Positions 14,740-22,795 of a DNA stretch of 29,924 nucleotides are shown here, piece by piece. Source of the DNA: CAZOKZ01 sp964580585 (GTDB lineage: Bacteria > Sumerlaeota > Sumerlaeia > SLMS01 > JAHLLQ01). The stretch covers positions 1 to 29,924 of the forward strand of contig CAZOKZ010000056.1 in NCBI GenBank assembly GCA_964580585.1, read 5' to 3'. The notes below the pieces were generated by a model. The model saw nothing but the letters and a program-made list of their open reading frames with translations, did not search any database and had not been told where the DNA came from. The first letter of the stretch is position 1, and each line of letters starts with the position of its first letter. A program made the position numbers and the translations under genes.

Positions 14740-15966
14740 AACGCCCGGCGCCGCGTAGGGGTCGGGCATTTTTTCTTCGAGGCGCGCTTGTAAACTGGGT
14801 TCGATTTCGACACCCATTTCGCGCGCCTTCTGTATTTTTTCCCACGCTTCGGCATATTTTCCCTGCTCGAAAAGGGGGAACGACCACAGTTTATAGTAGA
14901 GCCCGAATTCCGGTTCGATCGCGATGGCTTTTTCAAACATCTCGATGGATTGATTGCACAGTTTCGTCTTGTTTTCGCCTTCTTTCATCATGCGCGCAAC
15001 GTTCACCAAAGCATATCCAAGGTCGCCCAGGATGCGCGGGTTTTCCGGATCGAGTTCATGGCCGCGCTGTTGCAGCAAGACGCACTTATACATTTCCGTC
15101 GGTTCGCGTGTGCCACTGCCGATCTGATAAAAGATCGCCAACCCCTGTCCCGAGTAAGCCGTTGCCTCTTCTGGACCGAGAATCTGCGCCTGCTGGAACA
15201 TTCTCTCGGCTTCTTCGAGCTGACCGCTCTTCAAAAGCTGGTGGCCCTTTTGGACAAAGGCTTTGGTTGCCGTCTCGCGATCGCCGAAGGTCTCCACCGT
15301 TTGAGCAATGAACTCGTCGGCCTTCTGCTGAATTTCTGCGTCCGACTTTGCCAGACTTTCCTCCACCATCGCGTTGAAAGTATCGGGTTCCATAACCTCG
15401 ATATAAAGGACTCGCATGTCTTTGGTGGAGTTGAAGTGCAGCATCACGTTTGCACTTTCAAATTCCATCACAAAGATGGGCTCGTCGATATCGAACGAAA
15501 TCAACAACCAATAGATTTCCAGCTCTTCGGCGTTCAAGGGGCGGATTTTCATTTCGTCCGGAAAAGGAAACCGCGCCCGCATGGCTTGGACGAACTGCGA
15601 TTTGGTCGAGGTGTTTTTCAAGCACCCGGCATCCACGTCAACGGTACGATCATATTCGCCGAATGCGTTGGCCCAGGGAATTTTATTCGATAAAAATACG
15701 TCGGTTTTCAGGGTAGGGTCTTGCTCGGCGACTGCTTGCCAAAGCACCGGACCGATCAGCAGCACGTCGTCGAACAAATCGACAGTGGCTTGAATCTGTG
15801 CGTCCGCGGCAAACGCTGCCGTAGCCGAAGCGCGAGCCTGCGCATTGAGTTCCTCGCTGGCTTCGTTGTACGTGATATGGCTGGGCACGTCCGGTGCGGC
15901 GGCCTGGGCCGTCTTCATTACTGCGAAAAACAGAACTGGCAGCCACAGCCGCAGGATCGATCTCAT
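14725..15966 (-). CDS. secreted TPR-containing protein of unknown function
   Basis: The 413-aa precursor has a signal peptide (MRSILRLWLPVLFFAV..., likely cut near TAQA). The middle (about 60-210) shows no family I know. The C-terminal half carries tetratricopeptide repeats: LLKSGQLEEAERMFQQAQIL, then HELDPENPRILGDLGYALVNVA, SIEMFEKAIAIEPEFGLYYKL and FEQGKYAEAWEKIQKA. It is probably periplasmic and binds other proteins. I choose ATG 15966, which has AAGGAG at 15976-15981; the frame opens seven codons earlier at 15987 without an SD. The 3' end overlaps proC by 15 bases. It is divergent from the LysM lipoprotein gene over about 255 bases, in which I see no clear promoter. Confidence 0.82.
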   Translation of the reverse strand: MRSILRLWLPVLFFAVMKTAQAAAPDVPSHITYNEASEELNAQARASATAAFAADAQIQATVDLFDDVLLIGPVLWQAVAEQDPTLKTDVFLSNKIPWANAFGEYDRTVDVDAGCLKNTSTKSQFVQAMRARFPFPDEMKIRPLNAEELEIYWLLISFDIDEPIFVMEFESANVMLHFNSTKDMRVLYIEVMEPDTFNAMVEESLAKSDAEIQQKADEFIAQTVETFGDRETATKAFVQKGHQLLKSGQLEEAERMFQQAQILGPEEATAYSGQGLAIFYQIGSGTREPTEMYKCVLLQQRGHELDPENPRILGDLGYALVNVARMMKEGENKTKLCNQSIEMFEKAIAIEPEFGLYYKLWSFPLFEQGKYAEAWEKIQKAREMGVEIEPSLQARLEEKMPDPYAAPGVLRLR

Positions 15967-16221
15967 CACCGTAAACTCCTTGAGCATGATTACAAACGGC
16001 GAACGGTAATTCCACCCTGGCGGTTGCGTCGATCATTATTGCAAGCAATTACTCCGTCCCTATTCTAAAAAAACTTCATTGATCGCAATTTTTTTCTTGT
16101 CGTTGTTCGCGGCATTCCTCTGTGGTCGTGCATGGGTAGCGTGTGTCACCCGTCTCGGGTTTTTTCCCGCCTCAACCAGCACCGCCAGTTCCCGTTCCAG
16201 TTCACGAAGGAGTGTCGCCCC

Positions 16222-16947
16222 ATGTTCTCGCGCCGTTTGCTCGTCCTCGCCGGATTTACCTCGCTGGCCGCCGTTTCGCTCACCTTGACCGGCTGCTCGG
16301 CCAAGCCTGAAAACTCGCCCGTCATCCGCAAAAAATTCGCGGAAGTCGATGAAATCAAAACCAACCAAGATGAAACCAACAAGTTGCTACGCACTCTGGT
16401 CGGCGATATCACGGTCCTGAAAGATCAGGTGTCCAACTTGCGCGCCCTCTCTCCCGACGCTTCGGGCGAAATCGAAGTGATCAGCCGTTTGGAAGAAATC
16501 GAACAACGTCTGAACAGCATGGAGAAAGGCAATACGATCGTCGCCTCGGCCACAGTGCCCACGTCGATGAAGCAGGACAAGACGCCGACGCTGGCCGAAG
16601 CACTGCAGGCTGCCAAGGAAGAACCGAAAACGACGACGTTCAACAACCTCGCCGTTCCGGAAACCAAAAAAACCGAAGCCCCCAAGACCACAAAGACTGA
16701 AACAAAGTCGGCTCCGAAAACGGTAGCCTCCACCACAACGACAAAGTCTTCGGCACCGGCGGCTCCCAAAACCGTTTCTTCGGCTCCACGGGGTTTCTAC
16801 TACACGCTTCAACCCGGCGATACGTTGGAAAAACTGGCCACCGATAACGGCATCAGCGTCTCCGAACTGGCTAAAGCCAACCGTTTGCCCTCGGGCGCGC
16901 GTCCTCTCAAGGGTCAACGCCTGTTTATTCCCGCTAACAAGAAGTAA
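16222..16947 (+). CDS. LysM-domain lipoprotein with coiled coil
   Basis: The 241-aa precursor has a lipobox LTGC with Cys25, so it should be lipidated. Residues 38-105 form a likely coiled coil (FAEVDEIKTNQDETNKLL, then VISRLEEIEQRLNSMEKG). Residues 120-185 are a Lys/Thr/Ser/Ala/Pro linker, and 188-238 one LysM domain (YYTLQPGDTLEKLATDNG, then LKGQRLFIPA). LysM binds peptidoglycan N-acetylglucosamine, so the protein probably ties the outer membrane to the wall or aids septal or wall remodelling. ATG 16222 has AAGGAG at 16207-16212. The small gene at 16976 lies 28 bases downstream, perhaps in the same transcript ended by the hairpin at 17193. Confidence 0.88.
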   Translation: MFSRRLLVLAGFTSLAAVSLTLTGCSAKPENSPVIRKKFAEVDEIKTNQDETNKLLRTLVGDITVLKDQVSNLRALSPDASGEIEVISRLEEIEQRLNSMEKGNTIVASATVPTSMKQDKTPTLAEALQAAKEEPKTTTFNNLAVPETKKTEAPKTTKTETKSAPKTVASTTTTKSSAPAAPKTVSSAPRGFYYTLQPGDTLEKLATDNGISVSELAKANRLPSGARPLKGQRLFIPANKK

Positions 16948-16962
16948 TTCGCGGCACGAAAC

Positions 16963-16974
16963 AGGAGGTGATCC
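16963..16974 (+). promoter_or_regulatory. extended Shine-Dalgarno, 12-base match to 16S anti-SD
   Basis: AGGAGGTGATCC is the exact complement of the widely conserved 16S rRNA 3' end GGATCACCTCCT. Seven bases separate AGGAGG from ATG 16976. This is the strongest SD seen in the window and argues that the following short frame is a real gene. Confidence 0.85.
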
Positions 16975-16975
16975 G

Positions 16976-17161
16976 ATGGTCAAACGTCGTGTAACAGAAG
17001 AAGATTGTTTCGATGAACTGTTCGAGCCAGCTAGCTGGCGCGACCGACTGGCAGGTTACCAAGTCATGGTGACGATGTTGTTATGGATCGTTCTGGCGCG
17101 GTTTCCGATCGAGATGGCATGGTCGAACACAGCGCGAATGGCTAAGCACTTGATTTCCTGA
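16976..17161 (+). CDS. small hydrophobic-segment protein, unknown function
   Basis: The 61-aa protein has a charged N-terminal third (MVKRRVTEEDCFDELFEP), a hydrophobic stretch at about 28-45 (YQVMVTMLLWIVLARFPI) that could lie in or on the membrane, and a short polar tail ending AKHLIS. I recognise no family. Support for it as a gene is the 12-base SD, position 28 bases after the LysM gene, and a strong terminator 32 bases beyond its stop. It may act with the LysM lipoprotein, but no sequence feature shows this. Confidence 0.7.
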   Translation: MVKRRVTEEDCFDELFEPASWRDRLAGYQVMVTMLLWIVLARFPIEMAWSNTARMAKHLIS

Positions 17162-17192
17162 GCCTGACAGCTTCATATATCGCTTGAAGATC

Positions 17193-17233
17193 ACCGGGAG
17201 AAAAGCCACGCTGCTTTTCTCCCGGTTTTGTTT
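17193..17233 (+). terminator. rho-independent terminator
   Basis: ACCGGGAGAAAAGC (17193-17206) and GCTTTTCTCCCGGT (17213-17226) form a perfect 14-bp stem with a 6-base loop, followed by TTTTGTTT. It ends the LysM/small-protein transcript and separates it from the acetyltransferase gene. Confidence 0.9.
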
Positions 17234-17285
17234 CGTTCCGTTCCCTCTGCCCCCCCACCCACTACACCGAACACGATTTTTTCCC

Positions 17286-17789
17286 ATGGATACTCAAATT
17301 CGACAAGCCGACTCCGCCGACTATGAAACTCTCGCTCAGATCATTCGGGAATCTTTCTGTGACGTTGCCAAACGCTTTGCCCTGACTCCCGAAAATTGTC
17401 CGACTCATCCGTCGAATTGCCAACCGGATTGGATCGAGGCGCACATAGCCAAAGGGGCGCAGTATTATCTTCTTCAGCAAAACGGTCGCGCCATTGGATG
17501 CGTTGCTATCGAGCGACCAAAGACCCATATCCTTTATCTCGAACGATTGTCGGTGCTTCCCGATTACCGTCACCGCGGCTATGGTGTTGAGCTCGTGAAC
17601 TTCGTCTTCGATCATGCCCGCCAAACTCGAATTTTCCGCGTGGAAATTGCTCTGATCGCCGAGCAAACCGACCTGCGCCGGTGGTATGAACGCAGAGGGT
17701 TCTCAGCCAGCACCACACGCAATATTTCTCACCTACCTTTTCAGGTACTCTTTATGCACGCCGATGTGTTGACTTCCACCCCTACCTGA
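17286..17789 (+). CDS. GNAT-family N-acetyltransferase
   Basis: The 167-aa protein has the GNAT order: IRQADSADYETLAQIIRESF at the N terminus, YLERLSVLPDYRHRGYGVELV in the middle (strand beta4 plus the R-x-x-G-x-G acetyl-CoA pyrophosphate loop as RHRGYG) and the late LRRWYERRGF motif. It would transfer an acetyl group from acetyl-CoA to an amine on a small molecule or protein. ATG 17286 is where homology begins; the frame runs back to 17184 through the terminator and that part is not coding. The SD is not obvious. It is 45 bases before the PAS-SpoIIE gene and may be co-transcribed. The substrate is unknown. Confidence 0.88.
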   Translation: MDTQIRQADSADYETLAQIIRESFCDVAKRFALTPENCPTHPSNCQPDWIEAHIAKGAQYYLLQQNGRAIGCVAIERPKTHILYLERLSVLPDYRHRGYGVELVNFVFDHARQTRIFRVEIALIAEQTDLRRWYERRGFSASTTRNISHLPFQVLFMHADVLTSTPT

Positions 17790-17834
17790 GACATTTTCAG
17801 GTACCCCAAAATTCATCCAGGGACAGGACAACCC

Positions 17835-18953
17835 ATGACTGTATCGCCGTTCGAGCAAATGGATACTCAGCGGGTGTTGGATTGTTTAGGCGATGGTGTC
17901 TATATCACGGATACCGACCGCATGATTGTGTTCTGGAGCGAATCCGCCGAACGTCTCACGGGCTGGACCCGCGATGACGTGAAGGGAAAAGGGTGTCGAG
18001 ACGGGTTTTTATGCCATACGGATAAAGAAGGCCGGTCGCTTTGCGGCAAAGAACTCTGCCCACTGCATCGTTGCATGGTCACAGGAGAGCGCAGTGTCGT
18101 CCCGGTCATTGTCTATGCGAATACGAAATCCGGACGACGCATCCCGATGCAGGTCACGGTTTCTCCTTTGCGAAACGAGGAGGGAAAAATCATCGGCGGC
18201 GTGGAAACATTCCGCGATTTATCCCGGCTGATGCGTGATCTGGAGTGCTCGAAGGCGATTCAATCGCACGCAATGGTGCGTGAGCTCCCCAAGGACCCAC
18301 GCATTCAATTCAACATTCATTATCAACCTCATGACGTGGTGGGCGGCGACTATTACGCCATCGAATCGCTGGGCGATGGGCGCTATGCATGGATGCTGGC
18401 CGATGTGATGGGACACGGCGTGGCATCGGCGTTGTACACGATGCACTTGAGGACTATCTGGGACACCTATCGCGATCATCACGGAGAGCCGGGAATTTTA
18501 GCCGCGAATATCAACACCCGTCTGCATGAACTTGCCAGTTCGGACAATTATTTCGCCACCGCCATTATCGGCATGATGGACCTGAATAATCAAACGTTGC
18601 GTCTGGCAACCACAGGCCATCATGCGGCGTTATTGTGCCGCTCCGATGGATCGATCCAGGAAATCGGATCGTCGGGACTGCCATTAGGCTTGATGGAAGG
18701 CGTGGAATTTGAAACGTGCGACGTTGCAATCAAGTCAGGAGACGTCGTATTGGCCTACACCGATGGCGCGATTGAGCTGTGCGACAAAACGGGCAGGGAA
18801 CTCGGCGAGGAAGGGCTGGTCAACATTCTGCGTCAGCTCAAATACCCGGCGCCCGAAGTCACCATGCGCAAAATCGAAGAAGCCCTGCTCGTGTACTCGA
18901 ACAATATTCGTTACGAAGACGATCTGACGTTATTGGAAATGCGCGTTCGATGA
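17835..18953 (+). CDS. PAS-SpoIIE (PP2C-type) serine phosphatase
   Basis: The 372-aa cytoplasmic protein has a PAS domain at about 10-130 (VLDCLGDGVYITDTDRMIVFWSESAERLTG) and a SpoIIE/RsbU phosphatase domain at 155-370. Metal-binding acidic residues are in place: GGDYY (D172), ADVMGHG (D190), YTDGAIE (D310) and YEDDLTLL (D362/D363). Such enzymes dephosphorylate anti-sigma-factor antagonists in partner-switching. No antagonist (STAS) or anti-sigma kinase gene is nearby, so the target lies elsewhere. The PAS domain carries five cysteines (54, 60, 70, 75, 80) in a CRDGFLC, LCGKELCPLHRC pattern that recurs in one PAS group and may hold a metal or redox centre. AGGGACAGGAC before ATG 17835 contains a fair SD. 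It ends 19 bases from the convergent next gene. Confidence 0.93.
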   Translation: MTVSPFEQMDTQRVLDCLGDGVYITDTDRMIVFWSESAERLTGWTRDDVKGKGCRDGFLCHTDKEGRSLCGKELCPLHRCMVTGERSVVPVIVYANTKSGRRIPMQVTVSPLRNEEGKIIGGVETFRDLSRLMRDLECSKAIQSHAMVRELPKDPRIQFNIHYQPHDVVGGDYYAIESLGDGRYAWMLADVMGHGVASALYTMHLRTIWDTYRDHHGEPGILAANINTRLHELASSDNYFATAIIGMMDLNNQTLRLATTGHHAALLCRSDGSIQEIGSSGLPLGLMEGVEFETCDVAIKSGDVVLAYTDGAIELCDKTGRELGEEGLVNILRQLKYPAPEVTMRKIEEALLVYSNNIRYEDDLTLLEMRVR

Positions 18954-18972
18954 AGTGACAAACAGGCTTCGA

Positions 18973-20202
18973 TTATTTCGACAAATCGTCCCAGTATTCT
19001 TTCGGTGGAATAGGCGCAGAACGGCGAATTTGAATTAAAGGGATCGATTCGTCGTCTCCTTGGCATGGTTCCAAAAAACCTGGACTTAACATAAAGTGCT
19101 CACTTGTCCGCCACCTCCACGCAGCGCCAGAAGCCATTACCAAACGCTTCGGGAAATTCGCCAACGGTTGCACCCGCGTGTCATCGTAGCCTTCCCATCC
19201 CTCCAGGATCAGCACTTCCCCCCGGTTCTTGGGGGCAAACGGCTCGCCTGGTGTCACCACACGGACTTGGGCTTCGGCGGGCAACTCCTCACGCAAGACA
19301 AGGTTTAACCGCGTGGCTTGAGTTGCGAGTTCCGTCGTCGTTTGCTCGGGATCGACGACATTGAACCCGAGACGTTTGATCAAAATCAGGTCGTCCGATG
19401 TAATCTGGCCGCGAATACCCGCCAGACACACGGTTTGCCACTCGCCCCCCGCAGGCGACCAAACGTGAGATTGAATCCCACGATCGGGATCGACGCGCAG
19501 GTCCTGAAGCGGTGGATCGTTCACAATCCGCCAATCTTCGGGGCGGTTGCGTGCCTGAACCAGGAGTTCCTTTTCCTCACGGCATTGCGCATTCAGCCAT
19601 CCGAACCACCATTGAGCCCACGTGGAACGCGAAGAACTCTCCGAATCGAGGGTTTCGGCAATACTCATGTAAATATCCATGATTGTCAGCAACGATCCGG
19701 CTTCGGGGCGGCGCACGCCGTAGCGTCCGGCGATAACGATTTCTTCTCGAAGTTGGCGGGCTTCGCGGCGCGCGTCAGCGAGATACTCCTGAAACCCGAG
19801 TTGCATGCCCCAATAAACCGCCTGGGCTTTGACCGGCGGATCGTTGGGCGTTGAGAATTCCAGGTCGATGGTTCCCGGACCTGGAGGAGGCGCCAGGAGG
19901 CTGAGCGGCAGACGGTGACGTGGCCGGTATTCGGTCAGCAATCGTCCCGTGTCGGCCAGCAAGACGGTGGTCGCCGCATCATCGGCGCTGGTCCAGACAG
20001 CACGGGCGCTCCAAGGCACCATCTGGCGGAGACGAGCAGGCGGCAATTCGCCTTCCCACTCGATTTCGCCGCTCTCCAACTGTGTCAGACGCCAGCGTAA
20101 CGCCTCTGTATTGCGGGTTTCGGTCGGTTCACCGGACAGGCTTGTCCCCGCTGCAAAAAGCAGGAACAAGAGACTGGCAAATACGACATGAAGACGGTTC
20201 AC
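18973..20202 (-). CDS. secreted protein of unknown function
   Basis: The 409-aa product begins with a signal peptide (MNRLHVVFASLLFLLFAAGTSLSG). The mature part is soluble, with alternating Trp/Arg/Glu-rich segments (LRWRLTQLESGEIEWEGELPP; ARREARQLREEIVIAGRYGV; WAQWWFGWLNAQCREEKELL) and a C-terminal half with regular beta/alpha spacing (LILIKRLGFNVVDPEQ; RVVTPGEPFAPKNRGEVLIL) that could be a glycosidase-like or NodB-like barrel, but I find no catalytic motif. The start is GTG 20202 with GGGAAAA upstream, placed so the signal peptide is complete. The hairpin at 20237-20273 lies just upstream, so it probably has its own promoter. Confidence 0.75.
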   Translation of the reverse strand: MNRLHVVFASLLFLLFAAGTSLSGEPTETRNTEALRWRLTQLESGEIEWEGELPPARLRQMVPWSARAVWTSADDAATTVLLADTGRLLTEYRPRHRLPLSLLAPPPGPGTIDLEFSTPNDPPVKAQAVYWGMQLGFQEYLADARREARQLREEIVIAGRYGVRRPEAGSLLTIMDIYMSIAETLDSESSSRSTWAQWWFGWLNAQCREEKELLVQARNRPEDWRIVNDPPLQDLRVDPDRGIQSHVWSPAGGEWQTVCLAGIRGQITSDDLILIKRLGFNVVDPEQTTTELATQATRLNLVLREELPAEAQVRVVTPGEPFAPKNRGEVLILEGWEGYDDTRVQPLANFPKRLVMASGAAWRWRTSEHFMLSPGFLEPCQGDDESIPLIQIRRSAPIPPKEYWDDLSK

Positions 20203-20236
20203 CTGATTTTCCCGATATCACGATGCGATAAAGCAC

Positions 20237-20273
20237 AAAACGCCTGTGTCCCCGGATTCCGGGAACACAGGCG
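20237..20273 (-). terminator. terminator after the 124-aa membrane-anchored protein gene
   Basis: CGCCTGTGTCCCCGG (20241-20255) pairs with CCGGGAACACAGGCG (20259-20273) with one mismatch and an ATT loop. On the minus strand four T residues (20240-20237) follow the stem, then a T-rich stretch. It lies 37 bases beyond the stop at 20311. Confidence 0.7.
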
Positions 20274-20310
20274 ATCTTCCTGGCGATTCGCTGATTGTCA
20301 AACCAAGCGA

Positions 20311-20685
20311 TCAGTTCAGTTCAAACGTACCTTCGTATTCCCAATCGTCTTCGTTGCCCGGTGTGATAATCGTGGGCTCGCCCGAAGAAGAGGGGGTAGA
20401 AGCCGGGGCGGCAGACGACGAACTGCCTCCCGCATCGACGTTGACTTTCATTTCCAATTTTGAAACGGCGTTGGCAACGCGATCCAATGCCGCGGCAATT
20501 TCGCGGTTGGCTGCCGCCACGTCGCGCGTGGCATCGGCAACGAGTTTCGTGGTTTCCGCTTCGCTGTACGAAGTGTTGTCGTTGCGGGAGGAAAGCTGCG
20601 CGAACAGGTTGAGCGAAAGCAGCGTCGCGATCACCACCAGCAACAATGTCGTGTACGAGCGGGGGTCAAGTTTGGGTCCAAACAT
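20311..20685 (-). CDS. single-pass membrane protein with short coiled coil, unknown function
   Basis: The 124-aa protein has one transmembrane helix (about 13-31, TTLLLVVIATLLSLNLFAQ), then an Ala/Asp/Val-rich helix with heptad spacing (LVADATRDVAAANREIAAALDRVANAVSKLEMKV), a Ser/Ala/Pro linker and an acidic end (EDDWEYEGTFELN). The layout suits an anchored stalk or a small oligomer; no family is recognised. GGAGG at 20692-20696, six bases from ATG 20685, is a good SD. A terminator follows the gene, so it may form its own transcript. Confidence 0.72.
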   Translation of the reverse strand: MFGPKLDPRSYTTLLLVVIATLLSLNLFAQLSSRNDNTSYSEAETTKLVADATRDVAAANREIAAALDRVANAVSKLEMKVNVDAGGSSSSAAPASTPSSSGEPTIITPGNEDDWEYEGTFELN

Positions 20686-20718
20686 GGATGGCCTCCGTGG
20701 TCTGAATCTCTGAAGTTC

Positions 20719-20865
20719 TTATGGACCAATGGGCAAACCATCCCCCATCAATGTCAAGGCGTCAAGTCCGGGTGCAATGTTTGGCGTGGCTTTTGTGAAC
20801 TGAGACGTTTGAGGAAAAACGGGCTGCCCGGTCCGGAAACGAGCACTTTCCTTGACACCCCCCAC
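20719..20865 (-). CDS. doubtful 48-codon frame upstream of the membrane-anchored protein gene
   Basis: A GTG-initiated frame encodes 48 residues rich in Pro, Gly and Thr (ending APGLDALTLMGDGLPIGP), with AAGGGGAG about nine bases before the GTG and a stop 33 bases before the next minus-strand gene. It has no recognised motif. Otherwise 20686-20925 holds nothing I can support. It is listed because the SD and spacing are good, but chance is likely. Confidence 0.2.
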   Translation of the reverse strand: MGGVKESARFRTGQPVFPQTSQFTKATPNIAPGLDALTLMGDGLPIGP

Positions 20866-20925
20866 GCCGCCAGACTCCCCTTGTGCGGATGTTCCATTTG
20901 AACCGTTAAGGCTGCCCAAACGCCC

Positions 20926-21573
20926 ATGAGACACCCGTTTCGCTTCCTTCCGTTGTTCTTTTTGATTTTGACCGTTCTGACCGGAGCGGGATGCGCCCAG
21001 CGTACGGCTTCGGGCGTGGTGCGCGTGGCGGTGATGGACGGCATCGTGGCCGAAGGCAAAACGGAAACCCGCCAATCGGTGGCCGGATGGTGGTTGGGTA
21101 CACACGATCGCTTCGACAGCGGCACGGCGGGCGTGGTGCTGGCGGATACGTTGGCCAAAGAGTTCCAGGAAATGCCGGGGGTGGAGATTTATTCACGCCT
21201 GGATCTGGCCAGTTACATGGCCCAGAAGGAACGTTTGCTGGCACGAAATTATCCCGAGATGACGCCTCCCGAGCGATTGATGGTGCTCCAGGAACAGGAC
21301 CCGGTGGATTACGGAAAATCCCTGAACGTCGATTATATCATGACGAGCAAGGTTTCCCTGTCGCGAACGACGCACAATCGCACGTTTCACTGGTGGGCCA
21401 GCGAAGTGGATTTCAACCTGGAGGTCTGGGATGTGGATTCCGGCCAGCGCATCTGGCAATGGCGTGGGCACGACCGCGATTTGTTCGATTCGCAATTGGC
21501 GATGATGGAAGAATTGGCCCGGGAAGCGCGCTCGAAAGCCACCCGACTGGATGTTTTCCATTTGTACAACTAA
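20926..21573 (+). CDS. lipoprotein, CsgG/LpoB-like fold suspected
   Basis: The 215-aa precursor has a signal sequence ending TGAGC (Cys23), a slightly atypical lipobox with Gly at -3. The body follows the order of CsgG/LpoB-type lipoproteins: VRVAVMDGI strand, TAGVVLADTLAKEFQEMPGVEIYSRLDL helix and strand, NVDYIMTSKVSLS and VDFNLEVWDVDSGQRIW. These proteins act at the outer membrane in secretion or penicillin-binding-protein activation. The assignment is by overall pattern, not by a decisive motif. The SD (TTAAGG, about 12 bases off) is weak. It starts a forward run of four genes ending in the ligase-type protein. Confidence 0.65.
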   Translation: MRHPFRFLPLFFLILTVLTGAGCAQRTASGVVRVAVMDGIVAEGKTETRQSVAGWWLGTHDRFDSGTAGVVLADTLAKEFQEMPGVEIYSRLDLASYMAQKERLLARNYPEMTPPERLMVLQEQDPVDYGKSLNVDYIMTSKVSLSRTTHNRTFHWWASEVDFNLEVWDVDSGQRIWQWRGHDRDLFDSQLAMMEELAREARSKATRLDVFHLYN

Positions 21574-21678
21574 AGGATGGCCCGGCAAACCTGGCTCGCA
21601 TTCGATGGGTCTTGTTTGCGCAAGCCTGCCTTCCTGCCTGGCCTCCCATTTTCGCGATACGGTGATTTTTCCTCTGCA

Positions 21679-22776
21679 ATGAAGCACTTCTTCCCCTTTT
21701 TCAAGACCCTGGCTCTGGCCGGAACGGTTTGGGCGGCGACTGTCGCCCCGGTGGCAGCAGAAATCGACCCGTCCTATGTGCTGACACAACCAGCGGCCGG
21801 TTCTCTCCCCGGCGGCGAGTACGATTCAGAGGTACAATGCCTCGAAGTTCATCGTTCGGTTCGTGTGCTGAACCCCGATTTGGTCCTGGGAGAGCCACTG
21901 ATCGTCGAGATCAAGATGAAGGGCGATCCGATCATTAAAAAGGTCGAAGCGCGGGCGGACACGATCAGCAATTTCCAGATCGGCCAGGACATCGACGTCT
22001 GGATTTACCCCAGTTCAGGTCAGCCATTTCAGTACGATCAAGGGCGCAAAACGGCGGTTAATCCGAATTTGCTGATTCAACTGGCAAAGGACGAGGTCTT
22101 TGAAACCCGTCTCTTATTCGCCTATGATTACAACAGCTTAACAGGCGCATTCTTCGATCAGCCCGGTAATTTCAAGCTGTTGATTCGCATGGTTTGCAAG
22201 AATCCACGATCGGTGGAGAGCGACGATTTTCAACGAATCGGTTTCCTGGATATCAACGTTCGCAAACCAGAACCGAGAAGCGACGACGCGAAAGCTTTAA
22301 AAATCATGGAAAGCGATCCAGACCTGTTTCAGTCCATCCAGTTGATGAGTCTGGTGAATCCTTCGCACGAAAAAGCCATTCGGGCGATTATCGAGCAGGC
22401 GCCTCAGTCCAAGTTGCATCCCTACGCACTGATGACTTTGGCCAACGAGTCGTTTTTTGTCGCCAAAACAAACAACGATCCCGCGAAATTCGAGGAAGCG
22501 ATCAAGTTGTACGATCAGTTCGTCGCCTTGTATCCGGATCATTACGCCGCGCCGTATGCACTCACGCGCAAAATTCAATCGTTGCGCGTCCTGAACCGGG
22601 AAGATGAAGCTCGTCAGGTGTTTTCCGAAATTTGGACCCACCCGCAATATTCACGTGTGTTGCGTCCTTCCGACGAATTAAATCTGTGGATGTTCGGACC
22701 ATACGAAGAACCGAACGAGGCCGAGTGGATGATCTTCAACCAACCGGCAGATGCGATGTTCGTTCACAAACTCTGA
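21679..22776 (+). CDS. secreted protein with C-terminal TPR-like repeats
   Basis: The 365-aa precursor has a signal peptide (MKHFFPFFKTLALAGTVWAATVAPVAA). The first two thirds look beta-rich (LVLGEPLIVEIKMKGDPII; LLIRMVCKNPRSVESDDF). The C-terminal part has helical repeat character: YALMTLANESFFVAK, FEEAIKLYDQFVALYPDHYAAPYAL and REDEARQVFSEIW, like one or two TPR units. I start at ATG 21679, where the signal peptide begins; the frame opens at 21577 but those codons are not signal-like. The likely location is periplasm. It lies 105 bases after the lipoprotein gene and 19 before the DUF4911-like gene. Function unknown; a role with the polymer-ligase-type protein is possible from position only. 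Confidence 0.72.
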   Translation: MKHFFPFFKTLALAGTVWAATVAPVAAEIDPSYVLTQPAAGSLPGGEYDSEVQCLEVHRSVRVLNPDLVLGEPLIVEIKMKGDPIIKKVEARADTISNFQIGQDIDVWIYPSSGQPFQYDQGRKTAVNPNLLIQLAKDEVFETRLLFAYDYNSLTGAFFDQPGNFKLLIRMVCKNPRSVESDDFQRIGFLDINVRKPEPRSDDAKALKIMESDPDLFQSIQLMSLVNPSHEKAIRAIIEQAPQSKLHPYALMTLANESFFVAKTNNDPAKFEEAIKLYDQFVALYPDHYAAPYALTRKIQSLRVLNREDEARQVFSEIWTHPQYSRVLRPSDELNLWMFGPYEEPNEAEWMIFNQPADAMFVHKL

Positions 22777-22795
22777 TTTCAACAAGCTGCCTCTC

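Noticed and set aside
20754..21158. Long minus-strand frame over the lipoprotein gene
   Set aside because: The plus strand has a signal sequence, Cys23 and family-like pattern; the antisense frame is Pro/Arg-rich shadow sequence.
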